Shown: positions 28,660 through 36,715 of the stretch, in pieces
Numbering within the stretch: the first letter of the stretch is position 1
Layout: the number at the start of each line of letters is the position of its first letter
Assembly (NCBI RefSeq): GCF_003314975.1
Contig: NZ_QNRF01000005.1
Span: forward strand, 248,001 to 312,000
Length of the DNA: 64,000 nucleotides
Direction of reading: 5' to 3'
Origin: Marinomonas aquiplantarum
GTDB lineage: Bacteria > Pseudomonadota > Gammaproteobacteria > Pseudomonadales > Marinomonadaceae
Position numbers and translations under genes: made by a program
The notes under the pieces: generated by a model
Told to the model about the DNA's origin: nothing
Database searches by the model: none
What the model saw: the letters and a program-made list of their open reading frames with translations, nothing else

Positions 28660-28846
28660 GGAGGTGCTCCTATTAAGCAAACATAAACCGAAAATTAGTA
28701 AACGTCTTTACCTTCTCCCGTCCTACTTATGGCTGTTACTTATCCGGCTCGAAGGCCTTAAGCGACTAGCGCAGCAGTTGAAGCGGTGCGGATTATGTTC
28801 AGCAATGACGCGGGCGCAATTTAAGGCTGAATTAACTGCCCGTCAA
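28660..28846 (-). promoter_or_regulatory. Promoter and long leader of the ornithine decarboxylase gene
   Basis: On the minus strand TTGACG (28841-28846), a 17-base spacer and TAAATT (28818-28823) form a good sigma-70 promoter, predicting a start near 28811 and an untranslated leader of about 150 bases. The leader can fold locally (for example CTTA/TAAG plus GGC/GCC at 28739-28762). Decarboxylase genes are often controlled by polyamines through their leaders, but I recognise no known motif here. Confidence 0.5.
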
Positions 28847-28864
28847 GTATTTTTTGGCACCTTA

Positions 28865-28894
28865 AACAAAAAAAGGGGCAATAAAAAGCCCCTT
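28865..28894 (-). terminator. Terminator after the YeeE/YedE operon
   Basis: Minus strand stem AAGGGGC / GCCCCTT (28873-28879 with 28888-28894), followed by a run of T. It ends the two-gene transporter operon before the decarboxylase promoter. Confidence 0.85.
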
Positions 28895-28919
28895 GGATAG
28901 TTTGCACTTTTTTTAGACG

Positions 28920-29339
28920 TTATTTACGAAACAACACATTTTGAAAGTGGTGGATGGCGCTACCTATTATCAAGGCTCCAACAAAGTAGATGCCTTCCAT
29001 TGGGTTGTTTGTTAATGCCGTTAACCCAGGTCCTGGACAGTAGCCACTTAACCCCCAACCAATACCAAATAGTCCTGCGCCAATCAGCAATTTGCGGTCG
29101 ATGTGCTTTAGATTTGGAACGTGCCACTCTTTCGACATAATGGGGCTGAAACGCTTATTTTTGATCCAGTAGCCCAACATGCCAACAGAGATTGCACCTC
29201 CCATTACAGCAATTAGTGAAGGGTTCCAATCGCCGAAAATATCCAAAAAGCCAATGACAACAGCTGGGTTCGTCATTTCCGAGATGGCTAAGCCTAGGCC
29301 AAATAATAAGCCGGCTAAAAATGTTACGAATGCATACAT
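28920..29339 (-). CDS. YeeE/YedE-type transporter half, subunit B (DUF6691-like)
   Basis: A 139-aa membrane protein with about four helices: [27 protein letters not shown], a second around residues 40-60, [23 protein letters not shown], and [16 protein letters not shown]. The single motif GYCPGP with its cysteine matches the YeeE/YedE family, whose members import thiosulfate or other sulfur compounds through relay cysteines. Here the channel is split over two genes (the PmpA/PmpB arrangement); this is the second half, starting 9 bases after the first. Sulfur substrate inferred from the family. Confidence 0.87.
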   Translation of the reverse strand: MYAFVTFLAGLLFGLGLAISEMTNPAVVIGFLDIFGDWNPSLIAVMGGAISVGMLGYWIKNKRFSPIMSKEWHVPNLKHIDRKLLIGAGLFGIGWGLSGYCPGPGLTALTNNPMEGIYFVGALIIGSAIHHFQNVLFRK

Positions 29340-29348
29340 GAGCGACTC

Positions 29349-29747
29349 CTATTTGGTGGCTGCGACTGTAATAATGGCCGTTGCCATGAATACCATGGTG
29401 GCAACAATGGATCGAATCGATAAGCGAGAAATCCCACAGACCCCGTGGCCACTCGTACAACCACCCCCTAAGCGCGTACCATAGCCAACCAGCAAGCCAG
29501 AAATAATCAGCAGTAAAGGGCTTCTCATTTCAGGGAAGGGGATACTTGGCTGAACCAATACACCATAAGCGCTGCCACCAAGTATCAAACCAGCAATAAA
29601 CAATAATGGCAGAAGACGACATTTATTGAATAAGAGCTGTGCTAAAATTCCGCTTATGCCAACCACACGACCTGTTGTGATAAGGTAGAAACTGGTTGTC
29701 AGGCCAATTAATAGGCCACCCAGTATTGGGTATGTTAAATTTTCCAT
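29349..29747 (-). CDS. YeeE/YedE-type transporter half, subunit A
   Basis: A 132-aa membrane protein whose C-terminal half contains the family signature [21 protein letters not shown], with two conserved cysteines that relay the sulfur substrate. The N-terminus begins directly with a hydrophobic helix ([27 protein letters not shown]). It pairs with the downstream half to form one pseudo-dimeric pore. A strong AAGGAG precedes the ATG. In other bacteria these pairs are controlled by an ArsR-type sulfide/persulfide sensor; no such gene is adjacent here, but two operator-like dyads cover the promoter. Confidence 0.88.
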   Translation of the reverse strand: MENLTYPILGGLLIGLTTSFYLITTGRVVGISGILAQLLFNKCRLLPLLFIAGLILGGSAYGVLVQPSIPFPEMRSPLLLIISGLLVGYGTRLGGGCTSGHGVCGISRLSIRSIVATMVFMATAIITVAATK

Positions 29748-29764
29748 TAGGATCTCCTTTGATA

Positions 29765-29803
29765 TTAGATAATTCTAATTTATATTTATTAGTATTGTCT
29801 AAT
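29765..29803 (-). promoter_or_regulatory. YeeE operon promoter overlapped by two operator-like dyads
   Basis: Minus-strand promoter: TAGACA (29796-29801), 18-base spacer, TAGAAT (29772-29777). Dyad TTAGA-TAAT-TCTAA (29765-29778) covers the -10, and dyad ATTAG-TATTGT-CTAAT (29788-29803) covers the -35. This is a classic repressor layout. The AT-rich TTAGA half-site is reminiscent of ArsR-family (BigR-type) operators, which is inference. Confidence 0.5.
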
Positions 29804-29853
29804 GTTTTAGGTTGAATTTAGTAAAATTCACCTCATTTATTGAAAGAGGGTAT

Positions 29854-30315
29854 ATGGATGCGATGAGATTGGGCAAAAACATTACGACGGCTAATTATGT
29901 ATTTTTGTTGCCAACCCCACCTAAGCTGGATGAAAACACCTTGTCTACAGATCACAGTGTTGATCAGTTGATTGAACTGAACGGCAATCATTGGCGTAAA
30001 ATCCTTACTATCATGGCTAAGTTAACGTCAGCTAACCCTGACCAGTGGCGAGAACACAAACAGGCCACTTTATTTGATGAAGTGGGGATCACCTTTAGTG
30101 CAAAGGAACTAAAGCCCATTGCTGATAAGGCAAACACCGTCTTTATAGTTGGGCTTAAATTACGACAGGAATGGCCTGTATTAGAAGGCAGTGTGCAGGT
30201 GGGGCAGGATTGCTGGGTTAAACCACCTTATGTTTGGTGTCCATATTTAGATTATCGTCAATTTCCAAATGCATTAATTTCAGAGTTAAGACAGAGTTTG
30301 TTGGAGACCTTATAA
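29854..30315 (+). CDS. Conserved hypothetical protein
   Basis: About 153 aa from ATG 29854, which follows GAGG; an in-frame TTG at 29812 would extend it into the promoter region. Soluble, no signal peptide. Notable segments are ANYVFLLPTPPKL, LNGNHWRKILTIMAKL and a C-terminal VGQDCWVKPPYVWCPYLDYRQFPNALI with two tryptophans and two cysteines. I do not recognise the family with confidence. The stop is immediately followed by the ATG of the TerB-domain gene, so the two are probably co-transcribed. Confidence 0.65.
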   Translation: MDAMRLGKNITTANYVFLLPTPPKLDENTLSTDHSVDQLIELNGNHWRKILTIMAKLTSANPDQWREHKQATLFDEVGITFSAKELKPIADKANTVFIVGLKLRQEWPVLEGSVQVGQDCWVKPPYVWCPYLDYRQFPNALISELRQSLLETL

Positions 30316-30756
30316 ATGTTAAACCTATTAAAAAGCCTTTTTTCCATGCCGATTGAGCCAGAAGAGCAAATATCCTATCAGAAGGCGGTGGCGGCATTAT
30401 TAATGGAGGTGATGTTAGCGGATCATCACGTGGCGCCAGAAGAAGAGAAAGAAATTAAACGCATTTTAAATGAAGTCAGTGATCTTGGTGATGACATAGA
30501 ACTAATATATGAAGAGGCTCGTAAAGGGGTTGATGAGGCTAATGATCTGTATCAATTTACCAAAGTGATCAATGACCATGCATCCTTAGAGCAAAAAATG
30601 CAGTTATTAAAAGGGCTTTGGCATGTGGCTTTATCGGATGGCGATCTTGATGCCCATGAAGATCATAGGATACGCCGTATTAGTGAACTACTCTTTATGC
30701 CTCACTCTGAGTTTATACAGTCTAAATTGGCGGTCAAACAAGAATTGCAGCAATAG
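30316..30756 (+). CDS. TerB-domain protein
   Basis: A 146-aa all-helical cytoplasmic protein of the TerB family (tellurite-resistance-like fold). Two acidic repeats are visible, each with the metal-binding-like pattern: VMLADHHVAPEEEKEIKRIL (about residues 31-50) and VALSDGDLDAHEDHRIRRIS (about residues 104-123). Such domains often bind metal ions; stand-alone copies are common and need not confer tellurite resistance. No terC or terD lies nearby. It begins directly after the preceding stop and ends before a strong bidirectional terminator facing sodB. Confidence 0.82.
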   Translation: MLNLLKSLFSMPIEPEEQISYQKAVAALLMEVMLADHHVAPEEEKEIKRILNEVSDLGDDIELIYEEARKGVDEANDLYQFTKVINDHASLEQKMQLLKGLWHVALSDGDLDAHEDHRIRRISELLFMPHSEFIQSKLAVKQELQQ

Positions 30757-30789
30757 AGTGTGATTACTGCTTATCGCAGTTTAAACCAT

Positions 30790-30828
30790 AAAAAAACGGC
30801 CTTAGTTAGACTAAGGCCGTTTTTTTTG
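30790..30828. terminator. Bidirectional terminator between the TerB gene and sodB
   Basis: Stem ACGGCCTTAGT / ACTAAGGCCGT with a TAG loop, flanked by A and T tracts; it serves both converging genes. Confidence 0.92.
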
Positions 30829-30850
30829 ACTGGCTTGAGATTGACGAATC

Positions 30851-31435
30851 TTAAGCGGCAAAGTTCGCTGCTGCAAATTCCCAGTTTGCAAGCGCCCAGA
30901 AACCTTTTAGGTAATCAGGACGAACATTACGGTAGTCGATGTAATAAGCATGTTCCCAAAGGTCAACCGTGATTAACGGTGTTTGGCCTTCAGTTAACGG
31001 TGTGCCAGCATTGCTAGTATTGATGATTTCTAGTTCACCAGCAGCGGTTTTAACCAACCAAGTCCAGCTTGAACCAAAGTTGTTAACGGCTTTGTCGTTA
31101 AACGCTTCTTGGAAGGCTTCGAAAGAGCCCCATTTAGCATTAATCGCATCCGCTAGTGCACCTGTAGGCTGACCGCCACCATTTGGGCTTAAGCTGTTCC
31201 AGAAGAAAGTGTGGTTCCAGATTTGTGCCGCATTGTTGAAAACTGGACCTGCAGGAGCTGACTCAATGATCTCCTCAAGGTTTTTGCCTTCATATTCAGT
31301 GCCAGGAACAAGACCGTTAAGCTTAACAACATATGTGTTGTGGTGCTTACCGTGGTGATATTCCAATGTCTCTACAGACATGTGTGGCTCTAGTGCGTCT
31401 TTCGCGTATGGAAGCGCGGGCAATTCAAAAGACAT
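30851..31435 (-). CDS. sodB: Superoxide dismutase, iron type
   Basis: Dismutates superoxide in the cytoplasm. Metal ligands are all present: histidines in [15 protein letters not shown] (about residue 27) and WNHTFFW (about 74), then aspartate and histidine in [12 protein letters not shown] (about 157 and 161). The [23 protein letters not shown] stretch, with glutamine in the N-terminal half, is typical of Fe-SOD rather than Mn-SOD. At 194 aa it matches E. coli SodB (193 aa). The start follows AAGGAG. Monocistronic; a hairpin-forming palindrome lies 55 bases upstream. Confidence 0.96.
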   Translation of the reverse strand: MSFELPALPYAKDALEPHMSVETLEYHHGKHHNTYVVKLNGLVPGTEYEGKNLEEIIESAPAGPVFNNAAQIWNHTFFWNSLSPNGGGQPTGALADAINAKWGSFEAFQEAFNDKAVNNFGSSWTWLVKTAAGELEIINTSNAGTPLTEGQTPLITVDLWEHAYYIDYRNVRPDYLKGFWALANWEFAAANFAA

Positions 31436-31488
31436 TACGATTCTCCTTGCTTTTAATTAACTAAAGTGCTTGTTATCAAGCAGTTAAT

Positions 31489-31508
31489 GGTGCTTATATA
31501 GTAGCACC
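31489..31508. repeat. Inverted repeat in the sodB upstream region
   Basis: GGTGCT-TATATAGT-AGCACC, perfect 6-bp arms, 54-73 bases before the sodB start; the AT-rich centre (TATATA) could contain a -10. A protein site or an mRNA hairpin is possible. Confidence 0.35.
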
Positions 31509-31591
31509 GAAAGAACTAAGATAATATTATTTAGAATTGTTCTATCTGGATTTTCCATAATTTTTGTTAATAACCAATATATTAGATTTTC

Positions 31592-32533
31592 ATGCGAAGA
31601 GACGATGATGTAGAGATCCCAAGTATGACTTTGGATCAAGATGAAGTAAGCGAAAGAAGGCAGAAGAGTGACGTCCCTAAAACGCGTCCAACGCCTTCCC
31701 CTGCTAAACCCGCTCATGCCCCCGCTGTGGTTCATAAGAAGCAAAGCCTGTTCGGTATATACCTTCTTTTGTTTCTGATATTAGTTTTTTCAGCGGCGGC
31801 TGGTTTTTGGCTGTGGCAGCAAAATCAGCAATTACGTAACGAGCTTTACGGTGCAAAAAGCGAAATTGAAAACCTTGATCATCAATTACTGGCCGCAGAT
31901 GTATCGGCTAATGAACAAGGGCAAACCGTTGAGCAAACGCTTAAAACTCATGAGAGTGAGATCCGTAAACTTTGGGGTGTGTCTTATGACAGAAACCGCA
32001 AAACTATTGCTGAGAACAGCGATGCTGTTGATTTATTGAAGCAGCAGATTAAAACGCTAAAATCAGATCTTTCCACACAAGCTAAACGCATCGCTTACCA
32101 AGATGATGCGTTTAGTGATTTGGAAGCCGCTTATAATAAGCTGTTACCAACAGTGGCAGAGATGGACGGCTTAACAAAAGAATTGAGTACGCAAGTCAAA
32201 AGTCAAAGTGATAAAATTCAACAGCAATCAGTGCAGCTCACTAGGGTAGACGAAAATCTCAATGAGCAAAAAGGAGCGACACAAGCGCTTGCTTTGAGCA
32301 TTGAAAGCGTATCACAGGAGCTCAGCCGATTACAGAATCAGTTAAACACGGTTGAAGAAAAAGCCTCGACGTCAAATGCGTCAGACTTAACTCAAGTGCA
32401 GCAAACTTTGAAGCAACAGCAAGAAGCGATTCAATCTAGTGACGCCTTCCGGTCGCAGGTAAATGCTGAAATAATCCGTTTGCGTAAGCAGATTAATCAG
32501 CTGATGTTAGAGCAACAACTTAACGCCCAATAG
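31592..32533 (+). CDS. Single-span membrane protein with long coiled coil, unknown function
   Basis: A 313-aa protein of unrecognised family. Residues 1-50 are charged, proline-rich and probably cytoplasmic. Residues about 52-75 form one transmembrane helix (LFGIYLLLFLILVFSAAAGFWLW). The remaining 240 residues are a Gln/Ser/Glu-rich coiled coil with no visible globular domain, probably periplasmic. Architecture resembles cell-envelope or division-associated scaffolding proteins, but no function can be named. It is monocistronic between the sodB upstream region and a strong terminator. Two other coiled-coil envelope proteins occur in this window (17.4 kb and 47.6 kb). Confidence 0.8.
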   Translation: MRRDDDVEIPSMTLDQDEVSERRQKSDVPKTRPTPSPAKPAHAPAVVHKKQSLFGIYLLLFLILVFSAAAGFWLWQQNQQLRNELYGAKSEIENLDHQLLAADVSANEQGQTVEQTLKTHESEIRKLWGVSYDRNRKTIAENSDAVDLLKQQIKTLKSDLSTQAKRIAYQDDAFSDLEAAYNKLLPTVAEMDGLTKELSTQVKSQSDKIQQQSVQLTRVDENLNEQKGATQALALSIESVSQELSRLQNQLNTVEEKASTSNASDLTQVQQTLKQQQEAIQSSDAFRSQVNAEIIRLRKQINQLMLEQQLNAQ

Positions 32534-32556
32534 AAATCAGCGAAACACACTAATTT

Positions 32557-32590
32557 AAAAGGCTAAAGGGGAGACTCTTTAGCCTTTTTT
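32557..32590 (+). terminator. Terminator after the coiled-coil membrane protein gene
   Basis: Stem AAAGGCTAAA / TTTAGCCTTT with T-run; separates it from cysDN. Confidence 0.85.
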
Positions 32591-32729
32591 GTACTTTTAC
32601 ATAAGTTGAGTCTATATAGCTTTTTTAATATACATATTCTACTAAAGTCTAGATGGTGTGGTTTTTATAACTTAAAGGCATGTTATAGTGTGAGAAATGC
32701 TAAAGCCTTAATATTAGAGATGGGACATT

Positions 32730-33635
32730 ATGACAGAGGCAAGACTGACACACCTAAAACAGCTGGAAGCGGAAAGTATTCATATTATCCGTGAAGTGGC
32801 TGCCGAATTTGATAATCCGGTAATGCTTTATTCCATTGGTAAAGACTCAGCGGTAATGCTGCATTTGGCCATGAAAGCTTTTTATCCAGGAAAGCCACCG
32901 TTTCCACTAATGCATGTGGATACGGGTTGGAAATTTAAAGAGATGATTAAGTTTCGTGATGAGATGGTCGCCAAGCTTGGCCTTGAGCTCATTGTTCATC
33001 AAAATCAGGAAGGCCTTGAACAGGGTATTGGGCCTTTCACTCATGGCAGTGCGAAACATACGGATGTGATGAAAACCCAAGCTCTAAAACAAGCCTTAGA
33101 CAAATATGGTTTTGATGCGGCATTTGGCGGTGCTCGCCGTGATGAAGAAAAATCTCGTGCGAAAGAGCGCGTGTATTCTTTTCGTGATAAGCAACATCGT
33201 TGGGACCCTAAGAATCAGCGTCCTGAATTATGGAATATCTATAATGGGAAAGTGAACAAGGGCGAAAGTATTCGTGTTTTCCCTTTGTCAAACTGGACTG
33301 AGCTGGATATCTGGCAATACATCTACTTAGAAAGTATTCCAATTGTTCCTTTGTATTTCTCTGAAAAACGTCCTGTTGTCGAGCGTGATGGTACTTTGAT
33401 CATGGTTGATGATGATCGTATGCCATTAAACGGTGAACAGCCTGAAATGAAATCTGTGCGCTTTCGTACATTAGGTTGTTATCCATTGACTGGGGCGGTT
33501 GAGTCAGAAGCCAACACACTCCCTGAAATTATTCAGGAAATGTTGCTGACCAAGAGTTCAGAGCGTCAAGGGCGAATGATTGACCATGACTCAGCAGGGT
33601 CTATGGAAGAGAAGAAGAAACAAGGTTATTTCTAA
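32730..33635 (+). CDS. cysD: Sulfate adenylyltransferase subunit 2
   Basis: Catalytic subunit of ATP sulfurylase, forming APS from sulfate and ATP in assimilatory sulfate reduction. The PP-loop ATP pyrophosphatase motif is [13 protein letters not shown] (about residues 35-47). The conserved [21 protein letters not shown] stretch follows at about 132-152, and [14 protein letters not shown] near 248. At 301 aa it is E. coli length (302). The partner cysN starts 17 bases downstream. The promoter region (32590-32729) is AT-rich; I see no certain CysB site. Confidence 0.97.
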   Translation: MTEARLTHLKQLEAESIHIIREVAAEFDNPVMLYSIGKDSAVMLHLAMKAFYPGKPPFPLMHVDTGWKFKEMIKFRDEMVAKLGLELIVHQNQEGLEQGIGPFTHGSAKHTDVMKTQALKQALDKYGFDAAFGGARRDEEKSRAKERVYSFRDKQHRWDPKNQRPELWNIYNGKVNKGESIRVFPLSNWTELDIWQYIYLESIPIVPLYFSEKRPVVERDGTLIMVDDDRMPLNGEQPEMKSVRFRTLGCYPLTGAVESEANTLPEIIQEMLLTKSSERQGRMIDHDSAGSMEEKKKQGYF

Positions 33636-33652
33636 GTTTGGAGTAAAAGAGC

Positions 33653-35266
33653 ATGTCTCACCAGTCAGAACTGATCAGCCAAGACATACTTGGTTACCTA
33701 AAACAGCATGAAGAAAAAGACCTGTTGCGTCTTCTGACATGTGGTAACGTTGATGATGGTAAAAGTACCTTAATTGGCCGCTTGTTACACGATTCAAAAT
33801 TGATTTATGAAGATCATTTGGACGCGGTTAAACGCGACAGTAAAAAGTCCGGCACACAGGGCGAAGAGGTTGACCTCGCGCTTCTAGTGGATGGCTTACA
33901 AGCTGAGCGCGAACAAGGCATTACTATTGACGTGGCCTACCGTTATTTCTCAACGGAAAAACGTAAATTTATCATTGCCGATACACCTGGGCACGAACAA
34001 TACACTCGTAACATGGCGACCGGAGCCTCGACCTGTGATTTAGCGATCATCTTGATTGATGCCCGTTATGGTGTGCAGACACAAACACGCCGTCATAGCT
34101 ATATTGCCTCTTTGCTGGGTATTAAGCATGTGGTTGTGGCCGTTAATAAAATGGATTTAGTTGATTTCTCTGAGCAAACTTTTAACGACATCCAGTCAGA
34201 TTATTTGAAGTTTGTCGATCAGCTTGGCGATCGTAAACCTGCCGATATTCAATTTGTTCCTATGTCAGCCTTACGTGGTGACAATGTTGTTAATCCATCT
34301 GAGAGTACGCCTTGGTATAAAGGTGGTTCTTTGATGTCGATTCTCGAATCGGTACAAATTGATCGTAACGTAAAGCAGTCCGCTTTCCGATTGCCAGTGC
34401 AATATGTAAACCGTCCTAATTTGGATTTTCGTGGTTTCGCAGGCACGATTGCAGCTGGCCAAGTAAAACCTGGTGACAAAGTTGTGGCTTTGCCTTCAGG
34501 TAAAACCTCTAACGTGGATAAAATTGTTACCTTTGATGGTGAGTTGGATTCAGCGAAAGCGGGGCAAGCCGTTACCATTACTTTGACGGATGAAATTGAT
34601 ATCAGCCGTGGTGACATGTTATCTCATGCAGACGCAGAACCGTTGATTTCATCTGCACTACGTGCGTCTCTTGTGTGGATGGCGGAACAGCCATTAGTGC
34701 CTGGTAAACTGTATGACTTTAAGTTGGGTACGCAGACCGTACCAGGTAAAGTGCATCATTTTAATCATAAGATCGATGTAAATACTCTTGAGCATAGTGT
34801 GATTGATGAGCTTGAGTTAAATGGCATTGGTGATGCTGTCTTACAATTTGATACGCCTGTGGCATTTGATGAATACCAAAACAGTCGATTGACAGGGGCT
34901 TTGGTCATTATTGATCGTCTCACCAATGTTACCGTTGGTGCTGGTATGGTCGAAGAGGCCGTAGTTGAGTTAGACCAAGAGTCTCTAGTGACCGCTGAAG
35001 ATCGTGCGGCTCGCCTTGGTCAAAAGCCAGCTATTATTGCTTTGTCATCTCAGGTGTTGGATAAGTCAGAACTGATTGAGCGTCTGCTGTTAAGAAGCGG
35101 TGTAACGGCTCTTGCGAAAGCGAATGCCACCGATGAAGAAGCGAATTTGGTTCGCCAAACAGGTGTGGCAATTTTAGTGTCTGATGACAACATTGCTGAT
35201 TATTCAATCACTGGATCTGTGGTCGACGATGTGGTTGAGCAAATCATAGAAAGCATTCGATTATAA
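33653..35266 (+). CDS. cysN: Sulfate adenylyltransferase subunit 1 with C-terminal extension resembling a degenerate APS kinase
   Basis: GTPase subunit that drives ATP sulfurylase. EF-Tu-like motifs are clear: [15 protein letters not shown] (P-loop), [12 protein letters not shown] (G3) and VNKMDLV (G4), with beta-barrel domains to about residue 435. At 537 aa it exceeds plain CysN (about 475). The last 100 residues read [14 protein letters not shown] and continue in a pattern that follows the start of a fused CysC domain as in CysNC. The Walker A GLSGSGKST is replaced by SSQVLDKSE and the domain stops at half length. So the GTPase should work but APS kinase activity is not expected. Ends at a strong terminator. 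Confidence 0.92.
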   Translation: MSHQSELISQDILGYLKQHEEKDLLRLLTCGNVDDGKSTLIGRLLHDSKLIYEDHLDAVKRDSKKSGTQGEEVDLALLVDGLQAEREQGITIDVAYRYFSTEKRKFIIADTPGHEQYTRNMATGASTCDLAIILIDARYGVQTQTRRHSYIASLLGIKHVVVAVNKMDLVDFSEQTFNDIQSDYLKFVDQLGDRKPADIQFVPMSALRGDNVVNPSESTPWYKGGSLMSILESVQIDRNVKQSAFRLPVQYVNRPNLDFRGFAGTIAAGQVKPGDKVVALPSGKTSNVDKIVTFDGELDSAKAGQAVTITLTDEIDISRGDMLSHADAEPLISSALRASLVWMAEQPLVPGKLYDFKLGTQTVPGKVHHFNHKIDVNTLEHSVIDELELNGIGDAVLQFDTPVAFDEYQNSRLTGALVIIDRLTNVTVGAGMVEEAVVELDQESLVTAEDRAARLGQKPAIIALSSQVLDKSELIERLLLRSGVTALAKANATDEEANLVRQTGVAILVSDDNIADYSITGSVVDDVVEQIIESIRL

Positions 35267-35288
35267 AGACGGTTTTTCTTTAATACGC

Positions 35289-35317
35289 AAAAGGCCTGCT
35301 CTAAGAGCAGGCCTTTT
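35289..35317. terminator. Terminator after cysN
   Basis: Stem AAAGGCCTGCTC / GAGCAGGCCTTT with a TAA loop followed by T; flanking A-run suggests it can also stop the opposing SIP operon. Confidence 0.9.
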
Positions 35318-35361
35318 TGTTTGTAACATGACGTCATGCGGACAAATCCTAGTTGTTGGGA

Positions 35362-36096
35362 TTAAGCCATTTCAGCATCTTGTCGTTTTGCTTCTTTATG
35401 CTGGTCTTCATTACTTCCCAATTTCCAGTAACTGGAAATATAGAGATTCTCTTTTGACACGCTTTTGTCTTTCTTAAAGAAGTCTCGAAGCATTTTCATA
35501 CTATTAAACTCGCAAGCCGCCCATACGGCAGGGAAGCCATGTAGCCAGTCTAGTGCTTGCACTTGTTGCAGTAAAAAATCACTTTGTTGACCAGGGTGAG
35601 GGTTGATTGCCCAAACAATTTTTATGCCTTCAGGGTGTGTAAGTGGCTGGATGTCCGATTCAGATACCACTTCAATAACAGCATAGCCTTTTGCGTCTGC
35701 AGATAATTGAGCTAGATTGACACTGATGGCAGGTAGAGCCGTCATATCTCCCGCTAATAAAAACCAGTCACCAGAGTTGGCAATCATTTTTTTGGGGCCA
35801 GGGCCGCCAATGCTAATGCTGTCGCCTGGCTCGGCAGATTTTGCCCATGATGATGCCGGACCGCCATCCTCATGTAGCATAAAGTCGATATCAATTTCAT
35901 TGTGACGTTGATGGCGAATGGTATAAGTTCGAAATAAAGGTTTACCATTGGTTGGAAAAATGAGCTTTACATAGCCGCTCTCTTGATCATCTGGAATGGT
36001 CTGAATGTTTTCGCCACCGAGTGTCACTCTGAGCATATTTGGTGTAATCAGTTCTTTACGAATAACAATGAAGTCTCGAGGTTGCATTCTGCTCAT
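35362..36096 (-). CDS. Siderophore-interacting FAD/NAD(P)H protein (ViuB-like)
   Basis: Cytoplasmic ferric-chelate reductase family (SIP). The FAD-binding segment is FRTYTIRHQ (about residue 68), followed by DIDFMLHEDGGPASSWAKSAEPGD, and the NAD(P)H domain begins at FLLAGDMTALPAI. The C-terminal WAACEFNSMKMLRDFF and SSYWKLG motifs are typical of the ViuB/SIP group. About 244 aa from ATG 36096, with AAGG nine bases ahead; the longer reading would overlap the MarR gene. It lies 11 bases after the marR stop, so both form one operon. A partial Fur-like site near the operon promoter supports an iron role. Confidence 0.88.
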   Translation of the reverse strand: MSRMQPRDFIVIRKELITPNMLRVTLGGENIQTIPDDQESGYVKLIFPTNGKPLFRTYTIRHQRHNEIDIDFMLHEDGGPASSWAKSAEPGDSISIGGPGPKKMIANSGDWFLLAGDMTALPAISVNLAQLSADAKGYAVIEVVSESDIQPLTHPEGIKIVWAINPHPGQQSDFLLQQVQALDWLHGFPAVWAACEFNSMKMLRDFFKKDKSVSKENLYISSYWKLGSNEDQHKEAKRQDAEMA

Positions 36097-36107
36097 AATG
36101 TTTGGCC

Positions 36108-36542
36108 TTAATCTTTTGAATACTGAGTTAGGTTGCTTTTCATCAACTCGGTCAGTTGAATAAAGCTTTCTATTTCTTGTTGCGTCATGCCACTGCACAT
36201 TTGAGTGCGTGCCTGTTTATCAACATGGGCAATTTTTTGTTGTAATCCTTTACCGGCCACCGTTAATGAAATAACTTGGCAACGGTTATTAGTCGGATGT
36301 TTGGCTTTTTCAATGTAATCTTGTTCCAGCAAATCTTTTACTAACCTTGCGACTTGAGATTTGTCTAGTCTCAACTTTTGGGCAATATCGCGAGCGCTGC
36401 AATTTTCAATGTTAGTGATGCACTTTAGTGCCCGAATGTGAGTGACAGGGATTAAAATACCTGCCTCAGCAGCGAGTGACTTTAATGCTTTGCGATAACT
36501 TAGTGTTAAGCCATGTAGTGCTTCGCTAATATTGTGTTGCAT
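36108..36542 (-). CDS. MarR-family transcriptional regulator
   Basis: A 144-aa winged-helix repressor-type protein. The recognition region is NCSARDIAQKLRLDKSQVARLVKDLLEQDYIEK (about residues 48-80), followed by the basic wing HPTNNRCQVISLT, as in MarR. Dimerisation helices flank it. It heads an operon with the SIP gene. A perfect 17-base palindrome covers the -35 element of its own promoter, which suggests autoregulation. MarR proteins answer phenolic, oxidative or metal signals; the iron-linked partner makes a siderophore or redox signal plausible, but no ligand can be named. Confidence 0.9.
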   Translation of the reverse strand: MQHNISEALHGLTLSYRKALKSLAAEAGILIPVTHIRALKCITNIENCSARDIAQKLRLDKSQVARLVKDLLEQDYIEKAKHPTNNRCQVISLTVAGKGLQQKIAHVDKQARTQMCSGMTQQEIESFIQLTELMKSNLTQYSKD

Positions 36543-36558
36543 GTGGCTTGCCTCTATT

Positions 36559-36602
36559 TGAGAATGATTGTACTTTACTTTTTATAGTTGACTTTGTCAA
36601 CT
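36559..36602 (-). promoter_or_regulatory. Promoter of the marR-SIP operon with palindromic operator and Fur-like site
   Basis: Minus-strand promoter TTGACA (36595-36600), 17-base spacer, TAAAGT (36572-36577). The palindrome AGTTGAC-TTT-GTCAACT (36586-36602) covers the -35 and is a good candidate MarR operator. Beside the -10, TGAGAATGATTGTAC (36559-36573) matches one half of a Fur 7-1-7 box. Confidence 0.5.
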
Positions 36603-36715
36603 TGGATTTTTTTATTATTAGACAAGATCTCACTGTTTGCATAATTGAATCTGTGGACGCTAGTATAAGTGATCCCAAAACTAGGCTCAGAAATGTTGAG
36701 AATGTATGCCGCTAT

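Noticed and set aside
28758..28805. A 15-codon TTG upstream frame in the ornithine decarboxylase leader
   Set aside because: It would begin only a few bases after the predicted transcription start, has no ribosome-binding site and no run of arginine or ornithine-related codons.
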